Source: Rhodanobacteraceae bacterium | Lineage (GTDB): Bacteria > Pseudomonadota > Gammaproteobacteria > Xanthomonadales > Rhodanobacteraceae | Direction: 5' to 3' | NCBI GenBank assembly: GCA_016790075.1 | Contig: JAEUPP010000040.1 | Coordinates: 1-55,763 of the forward strand | Length of the DNA stretch: 55,763 nt | Made by a program: the position numbers and the translations under genes | Notes under the pieces: generated by a model | Seen by the model: the letters and a program-made list of their open reading frames with translations, nothing else | Told to the model about the DNA's origin: nothing | The model's database searches: none | Shown here: positions 34,681 through 43,043 of the stretch, one piece after another | Position numbering within the stretch: the first letter of the stretch is position 1 | Layout: the number at the start of each line of letters is the position of its first letter

Positions 34681-37320
34681 TCAGGCGCGCCGCAAGGCGT
34701 ATCCGGCACAGCTGCCCAGTACCAGCAGCAGCAAGAGCAGGTTCCAGGTCGACAAGGCCGGCACCGGCACGATGACAGGCGCCACTCCGTTGATGGAAAG
34801 CGGATAGGCGCGGCTGCCGCTGAACGCGTTCGCGTCGGTCGCCGTGACCGTGAAGTTGTACGGGCCACTAGTCGTCGGCGTGCCGCTGATCACGCCACTT
34901 GCGCTCAGGCTCAGGCCCGGTGGCAATGCGCCGGCGCTGACCGTGAACGTATACGGCGAAAGGCCACCCGTGGCGCTGAGGTTGGCCGAGTAGGGCTGAC
35001 CGACCGTGCCGCTGGGCAATGCAGCGGGATTGACGGTAATGGTGACGCCCGCCCCGGTCGGCGAGAACTCGACGTCGTCCCAGGCGCTGGTGCAGCTGGT
35101 ATCGGCCGGGAAATCGATCGAGCCGTCGCCGTCGTTGTCGATGCCGTCGCTGCAGGCGCGGGTCAATGCGTTCGACAGTTCGTTGAGATCGGTCGGACTG
35201 GCGCAGCCTGGGTCGGCGGCGTCGGAAAGGCCGTCGAAGTCGTTGTCCAGACCGTCGGAGCAGTCCGGTCCTTCGAAATTGTCAGAGGCCGTGGTGCAGG
35301 TCGGTGCGACACTGAAGTCGGTCAGTCCGTCGGCGTCGTTGTCAAGGCCATCACTGCACTGCGGCGGATTGACTTCACTGGTATCGGGGAATCCGCTGCA
35401 ACCGATATCGGCCGGGAAGTCGATCAGGCTGTCGCCGTCGTTGTCGAGACCGTCGCTGCACTGGGTTCGCTCGTTGGTCGACGCGGCGCTGGCGCAGCTG
35501 GTGTCGGCCGGGAAGTCGATGAGGCTGTCACCATCGTTGTCGATGCCGTCACTGCACTGGCTCACCTCACTTGCCCCCTGGGCACTCTCACAGCTGGTAT
35601 CGGCTGGAAAATCGATGAGGCTGTCGCCGTCGTTGTCGACGCCGTCATTGCACTGCGGATTGGTTTCGTTGTTGTCGTTCAGATCGGTGCAGCCCGTATC
35701 GGCCGGGAAGTCGATCAGGCCGTCGCTGTCGTTGTCGATGCCATCGCGGCACTGCGGATCCTGTTCGCTGGGGTCGTTGCGCGCGGTACATCCGGGGTCG
35801 GCCGGGAAATCGATCAACCCGTCGCCATCATCGTCGATGCCGTTGTCGCACTGGCCGAAGTTCTCGGTGTTGTCGTTAGGGAAACCGCACTGCGGGTCGG
35901 CCGGGAAGTCGATCAGGCCGTCGCCGTCGTTGTCGACCGCGTCATCGCAGGCGACGATGGCGTCTTCGGTAATGTCATGCGCAGTGGAACACTGCGGGTC
36001 AGCCGGAAAGTCGACCAGGAGATCACTGTCGTTATCGATGCCATCGCTGCAGGCAGGCGCCTCGAGCACATCGTTGGCGCTGCGGCAGCCCGGGTCGGCC
36101 GGGAAATCGATCAGGCCATCGCCGTCGTTGTCGATGCCGTCGCCGCACTGGAGGATGGTGATCGGCAGGTTGAACGTTTGCCGCTGCGCATGTGGCCAGG
36201 CAGCCGCCTGGGCGGTATCGCCGTATAACGACGTGGAGATGTGGCTGACGAACGAATGATTCGGCGAATTCTGGCCGTCGCCATTCAGGGACAGGTTGTA
36301 GCTGACGAATCCCCGGGTAAACGGGATGCTCGCCAGCACCGGGTCATCCAGCCGGATCGATTGCGTCGCCAATGGCAGCCGCGTCGCGGCCGCCGCGCTC
36401 GAGAATTCTTCCTGGTCATCGAAGGCGAAGATTCCGCCGCTGGGAATGCCCGCCGGTGGCGAGCCGCAGGCGAACGGCGCCACATTGCCGGGATCGCGCC
36501 AGACCTGCGCCGTCGTGCGGAACAGCACCTCGGCAAACGAATAGCGGCCGTCCCAGCCCGTCGGCAACGCCTCGCGGTTATCAGCACCGCTGGTACCGAT
36601 GCGGCGGGCATAGAAGGTGTAGTCGCCAGCACCGTCGGTGGCGGCGTCAGTGGAACTGGCTTCGATATGCACCAGTGCATCGCCGTAGGCGAACGACTGG
36701 GCCACGTTGGAGACCGAGGACTGCCCCCAGAGCACATTGTCGTTGCGCGCGATGCCCGTGCCGCCGGCGACGAAATAGCCAGCGTCACCGGGCACCAGCG
36801 AACTGCACGAGCCGACCACGTCGATGGTGACGTAGCCGCGCGACAGCGTGTCGCCATGCGGCGTGCTCGCGCACTGACCACCAAGCAGGCTGGACGGCTG
36901 GCCCTGGTGCGCGGCGATCAGGCCGCTGAGCTGCGTTGTGCTCAGCGCTGCCGGCGGCAGCGTCGCGGCGCAGGTCGCAAAGCCGCCGGGCGTCGATGCG
37001 GGCAGCGTGCCGGTTGCAAACAGCTGGCTAAGGTCGATCTCCGTAATGCCGTAGCCATCGAGGCGAACGTTGAAGTTGTAGGTCGGAACGCCGCGATCAC
37101 TCCACAGCGTGACATGGGCCAGCGTTTCCGTCGCCGCGCGATTGCCGACGGTGAGGACGGTCCGCGTGGCCGTCGGATTGGTCGCGTCGACCTCGAAATA
37201 CGGCAGCAGCAGCGTCGCCGCGGGTACGTTGTCCAGCGCATTGATGGTGGCGTGAGCCGGCGCGAAGGCGCCCAGCAGCAGGGCCGCACCCAGGCCGAGC
37301 AAGGAAGTGCACTTTTTCAT
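34681..37320 (-). CDS. Exported protein with 11 Asp-rich repeats, Ig-like domain and IPTL-CTERM-type tail
   Basis: 879 residues from ATG 37320, which has AGGAG upstream and opens a clean signal peptide (LGLGAALLLGAFAPAHA). Residues ~25-390 are homologous to the whole protein encoded just upstream (37338-38555): LDNVPAATLLLPYFEVD, RGYVTIDVVGSCS, GRYSFAEVLFRTTAQVWRDPG. Residues ~395-750 carry 11 units of CSDGIDNDGDSLIDFPADTSC type, a likely calcium-binding, disulfide-rich stalk. Residues ~760-850 form a putative-Ig (He_PIG) domain (PYTFTVSAGALPPGL). The tail VPVPALSTWN, hydrophobic stretch and ALRRA matches the IPTL-CTERM sorting architecture. Surface display after exosortase processing is inferred. 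Confidence 0.9.
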   Translation of the reverse strand: MKKCTSLLGLGAALLLGAFAPAHATINALDNVPAATLLLPYFEVDATNPTATRTVLTVGNRAATETLAHVTLWSDRGVPTYNFNVRLDGYGITEIDLSQLFATGTLPASTPGGFATCAATLPPAALSTTQLSGLIAAHQGQPSSLLGGQCASTPHGDTLSRGYVTIDVVGSCSSLVPGDAGYFVAGGTGIARNDNVLWGQSSVSNVAQSFAYGDALVHIEASSTDAATDGAGDYTFYARRIGTSGADNREALPTGWDGRYSFAEVLFRTTAQVWRDPGNVAPFACGSPPAGIPSGGIFAFDDQEEFSSAAAATRLPLATQSIRLDDPVLASIPFTRGFVSYNLSLNGDGQNSPNHSFVSHISTSLYGDTAQAAAWPHAQRQTFNLPITILQCGDGIDNDGDGLIDFPADPGCRSANDVLEAPACSDGIDNDSDLLVDFPADPQCSTAHDITEDAIVACDDAVDNDGDGLIDFPADPQCGFPNDNTENFGQCDNGIDDDGDGLIDFPADPGCTARNDPSEQDPQCRDGIDNDSDGLIDFPADTGCTDLNDNNETNPQCNDGVDNDGDSLIDFPADTSCESAQGASEVSQCSDGIDNDGDSLIDFPADTSCASAASTNERTQCSDGLDNDGDSLIDFPADIGCSGFPDTSEVNPPQCSDGLDNDADGLTDFSVAPTCTTASDNFEGPDCSDGLDNDFDGLSDAADPGCASPTDLNELSNALTRACSDGIDNDGDGSIDFPADTSCTSAWDDVEFSPTGAGVTITVNPAALPSGTVGQPYSANLSATGGLSPYTFTVSAGALPPGLSLSASGVISGTPTTSGPYNFTVTATDANAFSGSRAYPLSINGVAPVIVPVPALSTWNLLLLLLVLGSCAGYALRRA
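35090..36155 (-). repeat. Eleven tandem Cys-Asp repeats inside the IPTL-CTERM gene
   Basis: Units of roughly 30-37 codons each contain CxDGxDNDxD, then LIDFPADxxC, with a variable linker (for example ASEV, NNET). Two Cys per unit suggest a disulfide-stapled rod; the DxDxDG-like acid positions suggest calcium. Units in the middle (about 35385-35680) are closest in base sequence; units 9 and 10 have lost FPAD. Confidence 0.92.
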
Positions 37321-37337
37321 GATTCGGTGCTCCTGGC

Positions 37338-38555
37338 TCAAGGAACGGAGGGGTTGCTGCCGGTCGCGGCGTTGCCGAGCTGAATGCCCGGCACCAGATA
37401 GCGCGGACCGTTGGCCGGGATAGCCTGGGGTGCCGAGCGGAAGCTCAGCCAGGACTGGCGGATGGCACCGTAAGGACCACTCGCTGCGCTCAGGTTGAGA
37501 TTGGCGAACAGCCATCCCAACGGCTCAGTGATCGGCAGGCTGGCGCCGGCCACAGTGCCCGACACGAACGCGAACGGATTGCCGACCGGTGCGGCGGTGA
37601 TGTTGCCCGTGATATTGAACTGGGCCAGCTGCTGCTGGCCGGCCGGCAGGCCGGCAGGGGTGGCGCCGCAGGCAAACGGCGCGAGCGGTACGCCCGGATC
37701 TCGCCAGTAGTCGATGTCGGTGCGATTGAGGGTGACCCTGCCAGCCCAGGCGGTCGGCAGCGGCTCACGATTGTCGACGGCGTTGTGGCCGATCAGGCGG
37801 CCATAGAAGGTTTGTTTGTTCGGGCCGGCGGCAGTCACGGGATTGAGGCCGTCGGCTTCGATCGAAACCGCATCGTCGATGAGGTTGCGCCGGTTCGCCG
37901 CGTCGATGATGGCGTAGTCACCGCGGATGATGTTGCGGTTACCCGCAACGCCGCCGCCGTTTAGGAAATACCCCGCTGCACCAGGCACATCCCGCGTACA
38001 CTGGTTGGTCACGTCGACGGTCACATAGCCGCGCGCGATGCCGTCGCCGTAATTCATCGAACCGCACTGGCCGCCGAAATAGTCGGCATTGGGCTGGCCG
38101 CTGTGCGCACCGACGAGATCACGGCTCAGGACGCTGCCGCTTTCCAAATCCGGTAGAAAGCTATTGCAGCTTGCGAAGTTGATGTCCTGCGAAATCGGGC
38201 CTTTATTGCTGATGGTGTCGGTCGGATCCTGCCCTGCGCTGGCCGTCCTCGGCAGCCGGCGACGGAACACCAGTCCGAGGTCGATGACCTGCTGGTCATA
38301 GCCGGTCAGGTAGACGTTGAAATTCGCGGTGGGCAGGCCGTAGTCGGTCCACAGCACCACGTTGACCATGGTGGCCGATGCACTCGCGTTCTGCACCGTC
38401 AGCAGGGTGTTGACCCCCTGCGGTGAACGGGTATCGACCTCGAAATGCGGAAAAAGCAGGGTGGATCCAGGCACCTGATCGATGGTGCCGATGACCGCCG
38501 CGGCGGTCATCGAATAGAACGACAGCGCAACGAGCGCGAAAAAGCGGGCCAGCAT
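37338..38555 (-). CDS. Exported paralogue of the IPTL-CTERM protein's N-terminal domain, without sorting tail
   Basis: 405 residues from ATG 38555 (GGGGGGAG upstream; signal peptide FFALVALSFYSMTAAA). It shares the whole domain pattern with residues ~25-390 of the downstream protein: IDQVPGSTLLFPHFEVDT, VVLWTDYGLPTANFNVYL, GYDQQVIDL, ARGYVTVDV, FLNGGGVAGNRNIIRGDY, YWRDPGVPLAPFACG. It ends at NAATGSNPSVP with no repeats, Ig domain or anchor. The stop is 17 bases before the downstream start, so the two are an operon made by tandem duplication, giving a released and a putatively anchored form. The domain family is not recognised by name. Confidence 0.9.
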   Translation of the reverse strand: MLARFFALVALSFYSMTAAAVIGTIDQVPGSTLLFPHFEVDTRSPQGVNTLLTVQNASASATMVNVVLWTDYGLPTANFNVYLTGYDQQVIDLGLVFRRRLPRTASAGQDPTDTISNKGPISQDINFASCNSFLPDLESGSVLSRDLVGAHSGQPNADYFGGQCGSMNYGDGIARGYVTVDVTNQCTRDVPGAAGYFLNGGGVAGNRNIIRGDYAIIDAANRRNLIDDAVSIEADGLNPVTAAGPNKQTFYGRLIGHNAVDNREPLPTAWAGRVTLNRTDIDYWRDPGVPLAPFACGATPAGLPAGQQQLAQFNITGNITAAPVGNPFAFVSGTVAGASLPITEPLGWLFANLNLSAASGPYGAIRQSWLSFRSAPQAIPANGPRYLVPGIQLGNAATGSNPSVP

Positions 38556-38751
38556 GACTCCCCCCCGTAGCAACGATTCGAATTTTCCCCTGTCAGGCAT
38601 CCGTGGACGGAGGCTGCACGGCGCGAGCATAGCATCGGTCTCGTGTCTTTCATCCCCGGGAATCTTCCGGTTCGATGCCACACGGCTGCATTGCCGTCAT
38701 GCAGCGCAGGCCGCTGTCAGTTGTTCATCAATGTGAAATCGAGCGAGCCAA

Positions 38752-38773
38752 TTCAAGGACAATTCAAGGACAC
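38752..38773. repeat. 11-bp direct tandem repeat
   Basis: AATTCAAGGAC occurs twice in direct succession in the ~280-base gap between the paralogue gene and the diphthine-ammonia-ligase-like gene. It could be slippage or a paired binding site; too short to classify. Confidence 0.7.
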
Positions 38774-38838
38774 TTGGTTGCTCGCAAGACAAATCTGACC
38801 CGATGCGTGACCATTTCTCACCAGGGCGAGGCCTCAAC

Positions 38839-39528
38839 TCATGCGCACACCATCAGCGTCGGCACCTGAAACACCAACTCCGTGTGCACCAACGGTGGTC
38901 GTGAAGCAACCCGGCGTTGCACGCCGGGTGCGAGCTCAAGGCCCCGCGAAAAACCAGGACCATCCCAGGCTAGCGTGTGGAACTCACCGCCCTCGCCGCA
39001 GGGACAAACACCTTCGGGCAGCCGGGCCAGGAAATTGGCATCGTATTCGGCCCCACAATGACTTTCGTCCAGCCACCGTGTATCGACACAGACCACGCGG
39101 GCACGTATGCCGCGTTCAATAATTTCGCGGGCAACGGCGGAGCGTGCCAGACCCCACAACGGAAACACGGCTTGCAGACCGGCACGCGCGCAAACGGGCT
39201 CGAGCCAGTCGCGATGGGCCTGCAGATCGATGTCGCCAAACACCATGTGCGAGTGACCCGCGGCACGTAGCCGATTGAGCTCGCGCGCGAAGACCTCGCC
39301 GTACTCGCCCTCCCCGGCTTCGGCCGCCCGCCAGATGCCACCGAGCGCCAGGACCTGCGCCGCGATCAGCCCGGGGGAAAGCGCGTGGCTCTTGCTGGAG
39401 CCATCCGGGTCCATCATCGTAAGAAAAGTGCGAACATCCAAGCCTGCCGCGCGCGCGCGCAGCAGGGCGAGATACGAATCCTTGCCAGCGCTCCAGCTAA
39501 TGCTTGCGCGCGGTGCGGTTGTTTGCAT
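38839..39528 (-). CDS. Diphthine-ammonia ligase-like ATP-binding protein (DUF71/PP-loop family)
   Basis: 229 residues. The N-terminus has SWSAGKDSYLALL, the PP-loop that binds ATP in this adenylating family. Conserved blocks follow: VFGDIDLQAHRDWLEPVC, FPLWGLARSAVAREIIERG, and C-PCGEGGEFHTLAWDGP, matching GENGEFHT of the family. In eukaryotes and archaea such enzymes amidate diphthine; bacterial members have no diphthamide, so their substrate is unknown (a related ammonia ligase reaction is likely). Stand-alone; convergent with no other gene and divergent from the HExxH gene to the right. No signal, cytoplasmic. Confidence 0.85.
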   Translation of the reverse strand: MQTTAPRASISWSAGKDSYLALLRARAAGLDVRTFLTMMDPDGSSKSHALSPGLIAAQVLALGGIWRAAEAGEGEYGEVFARELNRLRAAGHSHMVFGDIDLQAHRDWLEPVCARAGLQAVFPLWGLARSAVAREIIERGIRARVVCVDTRWLDESHCGAEYDANFLARLPEGVCPCGEGGEFHTLAWDGPGFSRGLELAPGVQRRVASRPPLVHTELVFQVPTLMVCA

Positions 39529-39714
39529 CTGAATAGTGTTCAGGTCAGTGCCACATCAACCAGACATGGGAGCCTACGCGAAGCGCCGCTCTCAACGGGC
39601 TGCGTGAACGGACTTGTCGTGGCTGACCTTCTTGGCAGGATTTCGAGCCTTTTGGGGTATTGCTTCAACAACGCGCCCCCGATAGGTTGGACGCCGCATC
39701 GACTAAGAGTCTGC

Positions 39715-40365
39715 ATGCTCTGGATCCTCTGCTCCCTGTTGTGTTGTGGCCTGATCGCGCGCGAACTGCTCGGTGCGTGGCGCGGTGATCGCCCTGACCC
39801 GGTCTATCCGCCCTATGTGATCGTGTTGACGCTGTTGGCGGCAGGTTTTGCCTGGCCGCCGTTCAGCACCTGGCAATTCGAACGCTTTCTGGAACAGAAA
39901 GCGAGATTGCTGACCGAAGGCAGGAAGGTCTCGGTACATTGCAATACCCTTTTCGACAGCCTGTTCGATCCCGAAATGCTCGCCGCCGGGCATGCCAACC
40001 TGGAGAGCGGCAAGATCGTTATCCAGACACCCTGGTGTGGCGTGTTGCGTAGCTATCTCGATGCCCCGGAAGACGCCGACGGCGAGGCCATCTTCAGCCT
40101 GAGCCTCTTCACCCACGAGGTGATGCATATCCGCGGCGAGCGCAACGAAGCGGCGACTGAATGTCAGGCGATTCAGTACTACGCCCGAATGGCCCGTCTG
40201 CTCGGAGTGCCCGGCGGCTTGGCCGATGCACATGCCCAGCACAATTACCGCGAGATCTACCTGGTGCACCGCAGCAACGCCGGGGACAATTTCAGGCACT
40301 ATTTTTCGAGTGAGTGCGCTCCTGGCAAAGCGCTCGACTTGAGACTCAGCGATTCGGTCTGGTAG
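39715..40365 (+). CDS. Membrane protein with HExxH zinc-protease-like motif
   Basis: 216 residues from ATG 39715 (weak AAGAG upstream). An earlier in-frame start at 39385 would add 110 residues antisense to the preceding gene and is rejected. Two N-terminal membrane segments (LWILCSLLCCGLIARELL, YVIVLTLLAAGFAWP) are followed by a soluble domain with H134-E-V-M-H138 then RGERNEAATECQAIQYY, where Glu after the motif could be the third ligand. This resembles uncharacterised proteins with HEAxHLRGxRSEAxAEC. Membrane protease is plausible but unproven; no close neighbour explains a substrate. Confidence 0.75.
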   Translation: MLWILCSLLCCGLIARELLGAWRGDRPDPVYPPYVIVLTLLAAGFAWPPFSTWQFERFLEQKARLLTEGRKVSVHCNTLFDSLFDPEMLAAGHANLESGKIVIQTPWCGVLRSYLDAPEDADGEAIFSLSLFTHEVMHIRGERNEAATECQAIQYYARMARLLGVPGGLADAHAQHNYREIYLVHRSNAGDNFRHYFSSECAPGKALDLRLSDSVW

Positions 40366-40520
40366 CCGTGAGGGGCCAAATTCGGGGCAAGGAGCGGGCC
40401 GCGTGGCGTGGTGCCCCGAAACAACTTCGGATTCAGCGAACCGAGCTAAGGGCAGGCGTTCGTCCACCCTATACAACCTGGCACTCCGCAGGGTGACAAC
40501 TTGAATTTGTAAACACCCTC

Positions 40521-41255
40521 TTACGGAGCAAAGATGAGCTTTCCACCGGCGATTAGCAGCACTGCAGACAGCAAGCGCTTGATCATCTGACCTGGAATAC
40601 GCCGGCTGCCCATGTACGAACCCAGCAGTCCGCCTCCCGCTGCAACCGGTAGCAGCAGCCACAACGAGGCGGGCAGTTGCTGCGTACTGGCGACGTTGCC
40701 GAGCAGGCCGGCGCTGGAGTTGACCAGAATGAAAAGCGCCGAGACGCCCGCTGCGGCCTTGGGCAACGCCCAGCCCATGACAAGCAGTAGCGGGGTAAGG
40801 AAGATTCCGCCGCCAGTGCCCGTCAGACCCGATAGCAGCCCAATCAGGCCGCCGGCCAACAGCGCCAGAGCAAGCGGCGGCGGCTCGACCGGGCGATCGC
40901 TCCTGGCCGTGAACAGGAAATGCAGCGCTGAGAACACCAGCACGCCGCCGAGGAGGAGCTTGAATGACGACGTCGGCAAGCTCAGGTAGCCGCCAAGAAA
41001 CGCTGCAGGAACTGCAGGCAGTGCAAAAGGCCAGAAAAGCCGCCAGTTGAAATGTCCGGCTCCAGCAAACTGCACCGTAGCAACGGACGCAACCAGAATA
41101 TTGAGCGCCAGTGCGGTCGGCTTGATCACCGATGGCGCCATCGACAGCAGCGACATGACCGCGATATAGCCACTCGCACCGGCGTGACCCACCGAGGAGT
41201 ACAGCACCGCAATAAAGAACACACCAGTGATCAGGAAAACGAGATCTGGCTGCAT
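40521..41255 (-). CDS. TauE/SafE family membrane permease (putative sulfite/anion exporter)
   Basis: 244 residues from ATG 41255 (MQPDLVFLITG); a start at 41333 would add 26 unlikely residues. Seven to eight membrane segments in two internally similar halves, each with the family's glycine-rich loops: GASGYIAVMSLLSMAPSV in the first, SGLTGTGGGIFLTPLLLVMG in the second. This is the TauE/SafE (PF01925) pattern. Proteins of the family export sulfite, sulfoacetate or other small anions; the substrate here is not deducible. Monocistronic by spacing. Confidence 0.93.
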   Translation of the reverse strand: MQPDLVFLITGVFFIAVLYSSVGHAGASGYIAVMSLLSMAPSVIKPTALALNILVASVATVQFAGAGHFNWRLFWPFALPAVPAAFLGGYLSLPTSSFKLLLGGVLVFSALHFLFTARSDRPVEPPPLALALLAGGLIGLLSGLTGTGGGIFLTPLLLVMGWALPKAAAGVSALFILVNSSAGLLGNVASTQQLPASLWLLLPVAAGGGLLGSYMGSRRIPGQMIKRLLSAVLLIAGGKLIFAP

Positions 41256-41345
41256 CGGAGGAACTCGGGCACAGGCAATTGCAAGGTCCAACGTCGCGGG
41301 TTGAATACCACGAGGCCGGTTACGTGGCAGCAAGCATCGTAGTGC

Positions 41346-41380
41346 AGGCGAAGTCGCGCCGCCCGTTCCCTACTTCGCCT
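41346..41380. terminator. Hairpin downstream of hisN (possible terminator)
   Basis: AGGCGAAGT (41346-41354) and ACTTCGCCT (41372-41380) make a perfect 9-bp stem with a 17-base loop in the gap after the minus-strand hisN gene. No T-run, so a processing or Rho-linked end is more likely than intrinsic termination. Confidence 0.45.
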
Positions 41381-41428
41381 GAGGGCTAGCCGCCATCTGC
41401 CATAACAGAAAGCTCCGACCATCCACAC

Positions 41429-42223
41429 TCAATCCAACGCCGCACGAAACTCCGCCAACGCCCGCGCCTGCAGCGCCGGCGGTCCGGCGAGCACGCTGGT
41501 CGTAGCGAGATCCGGTGCCTGGCCGTTGAGGTCCGTAACGACGGCACCGGCTTCGCGCAGGATGACGACGAGCGGCGCGATATCGAGAATGTTCAGATCC
41601 GATTCGATGACCAGATCGATGCAGCCGCGCGCCAGCAGGTGGTAATGCAGGAAGTCGCCATAGCCGCGTGTGCGGCCGCTGCGCTGGATCATCCGCGCCA
41701 GTGCCTGCCAGCGTGCATCGCGGGACAAGGTCTTGATGTTGCCGAAGGAGATTGCAGTCTGCGCGGTGAAGTCGCTGGCATTGGACACCTGCAGCGGCTC
41801 GCCGTTGAGCCAGGCGCCGCCACCGCGTCGCGCCCAGGCAAGCTCGCCGTATTCGGAAGCGCTGGACACACCGAGCACGAGCTCGTTGCGGAACATCAGC
41901 GCGATCTGCGTGGAGAAAAATGGATAATGCCGCACAAAGCTCTTGGTACCGTCGATGGGATCGATAAGCCAGAGCCAGTCGCTGTCACCTTCGCGACCCT
42001 CTTCCTCGCCATAGAACGCATGCGCCGGAAATGCCGCGCGCAGCACGTCCTTGATGGCAGCTTCGGCGGCGCGGTCGGCTATCGTGACCGGTGTTTCGTC
42101 GGCCTTGATCTCGACGTCGAAACCGTCCCGATAGTAGCGACGTATGATCTGTGTGGCCGCTTCGGCGGCGTCGCGCGCGACGTCGAGCGCGCGTTCGAGA
42201 AAATCGGGCGTAGGGTTGCTCAC
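41429..42223 (-). CDS. hisN: Histidinol-phosphate phosphatase, inositol-monophosphatase type
   Basis: 264 residues, normal length. Metal and catalytic motifs of the inositol-monophosphatase superfamily are in place: ADETPVTIADRAAE (~41-54), GEE (~72-74), WLIDPIDGTKSF (DPIDGT, ~88-93), and NILDIAPLVVILREAGG-like segment (~218-233, here AGAV) supplying the last metal-binding Asp. The N-terminal pattern KxDETPVTxADRxAE fits HisN (histidinol-phosphatase) better than SuhB or CysQ, but a related phosphatase is possible. It follows gspN after five bases, so it is probably transcribed as the last gene of the T2SS operon, although unrelated in function. Confidence 0.85.
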   Translation of the reverse strand: MSNPTPDFLERALDVARDAAEAATQIIRRYYRDGFDVEIKADETPVTIADRAAEAAIKDVLRAAFPAHAFYGEEEGREGDSDWLWLIDPIDGTKSFVRHYPFFSTQIALMFRNELVLGVSSASEYGELAWARRGGGAWLNGEPLQVSNASDFTAQTAISFGNIKTLSRDARWQALARMIQRSGRTRGYGDFLHYHLLARGCIDLVIESDLNILDIAPLVVILREAGAVVTDLNGQAPDLATTSVLAGPPALQARALAEFRAALD

Positions 42224-42228
42224 GGTGC

Positions 42229-42996
42229 TCAGAACAGTTTGAACAAGTGGCCGTTGATCTTGAGCTGGCTGCTGCCATCGGGCTGCGGCTCGCCAATGTA
42301 ACGCAGCGCTTCGGCCACCTGCCTGTCGCCATTGCGCGCTGCCAGTCGCGCCGTGGCGCTGAACTGACCCGAGTTGACGACGAATTGACCGGCAACTTCA
42401 AGGTTGCTGCTGGCATTGTCCCTGACCGTGCCGCTGATGCTGCCGTCGGGCTGGGAGGCAAACTCTGCGACCAGTTCGCCGAGGCGTGCTTCCGCTTCAC
42501 CGCTGACCGCGGCTTCACGCCAGTGCGCGCTGCCGCGCGCGCCGCTGACCCAGCCGCCCGCGACGCGGGCATCGTCGATGCGGCCGTTGATGCTGCCATG
42601 CAGTTTCAAAGCCGGTATGTCCAGCGCCGGCGCCGCGGTCTCGGCCGGCAGCTGGAACGCCATGTTCTGCACCAGTACGCTGCCGTCGGCATCACGCGTC
42701 ACGTCGCCGTCGAAGGTGATGGCGCCGCCGCTCAAGTTCACACGCGCGGCGATACGGCGCAGCAGCAGCGGCGACTTGTCCACCGACCAGCGCATCGCGC
42801 CCAGCGGGGTGCCGAAGGCGCTTACCGAGGAGGCCTGCCCCTGCCAGACCGTACCGGAAATGCCCGCAAGCTGCAGCGGACCAAGATCAGGCTTGAACCA
42901 GCGCAGCGCCAGCTTGGCCGGCAGGGTCCAGGCGACGACAAAGCCGATTGCGGCGAGCAGCAGGAGCAACAGGAAAAGGCGGCGCAGCAGTTTCAT
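42229..42996 (-). CDS. gspN: Type II secretion system protein N (GspN)
   Basis: 255 residues. One N-terminal membrane anchor (RRLFLLLLLLAAIGFVVAWTLPA) and a periplasmic beta-rich domain (LAGISGTVWQGQASSV, MRWSVDKSPLLL, YIGEPQPDGSSQLKINGHLFKLF) fit the GspN family. In Xanthomonas it bridges the inner-membrane platform and the secretin. It follows gspM by 47 bases and precedes hisN by five. The secretin gene gspD, which comes next in the Xanthomonas xps order, is not here. Confidence 0.9.
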   Translation of the reverse strand: MKLLRRLFLLLLLLAAIGFVVAWTLPAKLALRWFKPDLGPLQLAGISGTVWQGQASSVSAFGTPLGAMRWSVDKSPLLLRRIAARVNLSGGAITFDGDVTRDADGSVLVQNMAFQLPAETAAPALDIPALKLHGSINGRIDDARVAGGWVSGARGSAHWREAAVSGEAEARLGELVAEFASQPDGSISGTVRDNASSNLEVAGQFVVNSGQFSATARLAARNGDRQVAEALRYIGEPQPDGSSQLKINGHLFKLF

Positions 42997-43043
42997 GCGG
43001 TTCGGTTATCGCAGTAGGTAAAAGTGCGGAAGTATCTAGGTAA

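Noticed and set aside
36241-37383. 380-codon open frame on the plus strand
   Set aside because: Antisense to the N-terminal domain of the IPTL-CTERM protein.
39385-39714. N-terminal extension of the HExxH membrane protein
   Set aside because: It overlaps the diphthine-ammonia-ligase-like gene in antisense and lacks membrane-protein character.
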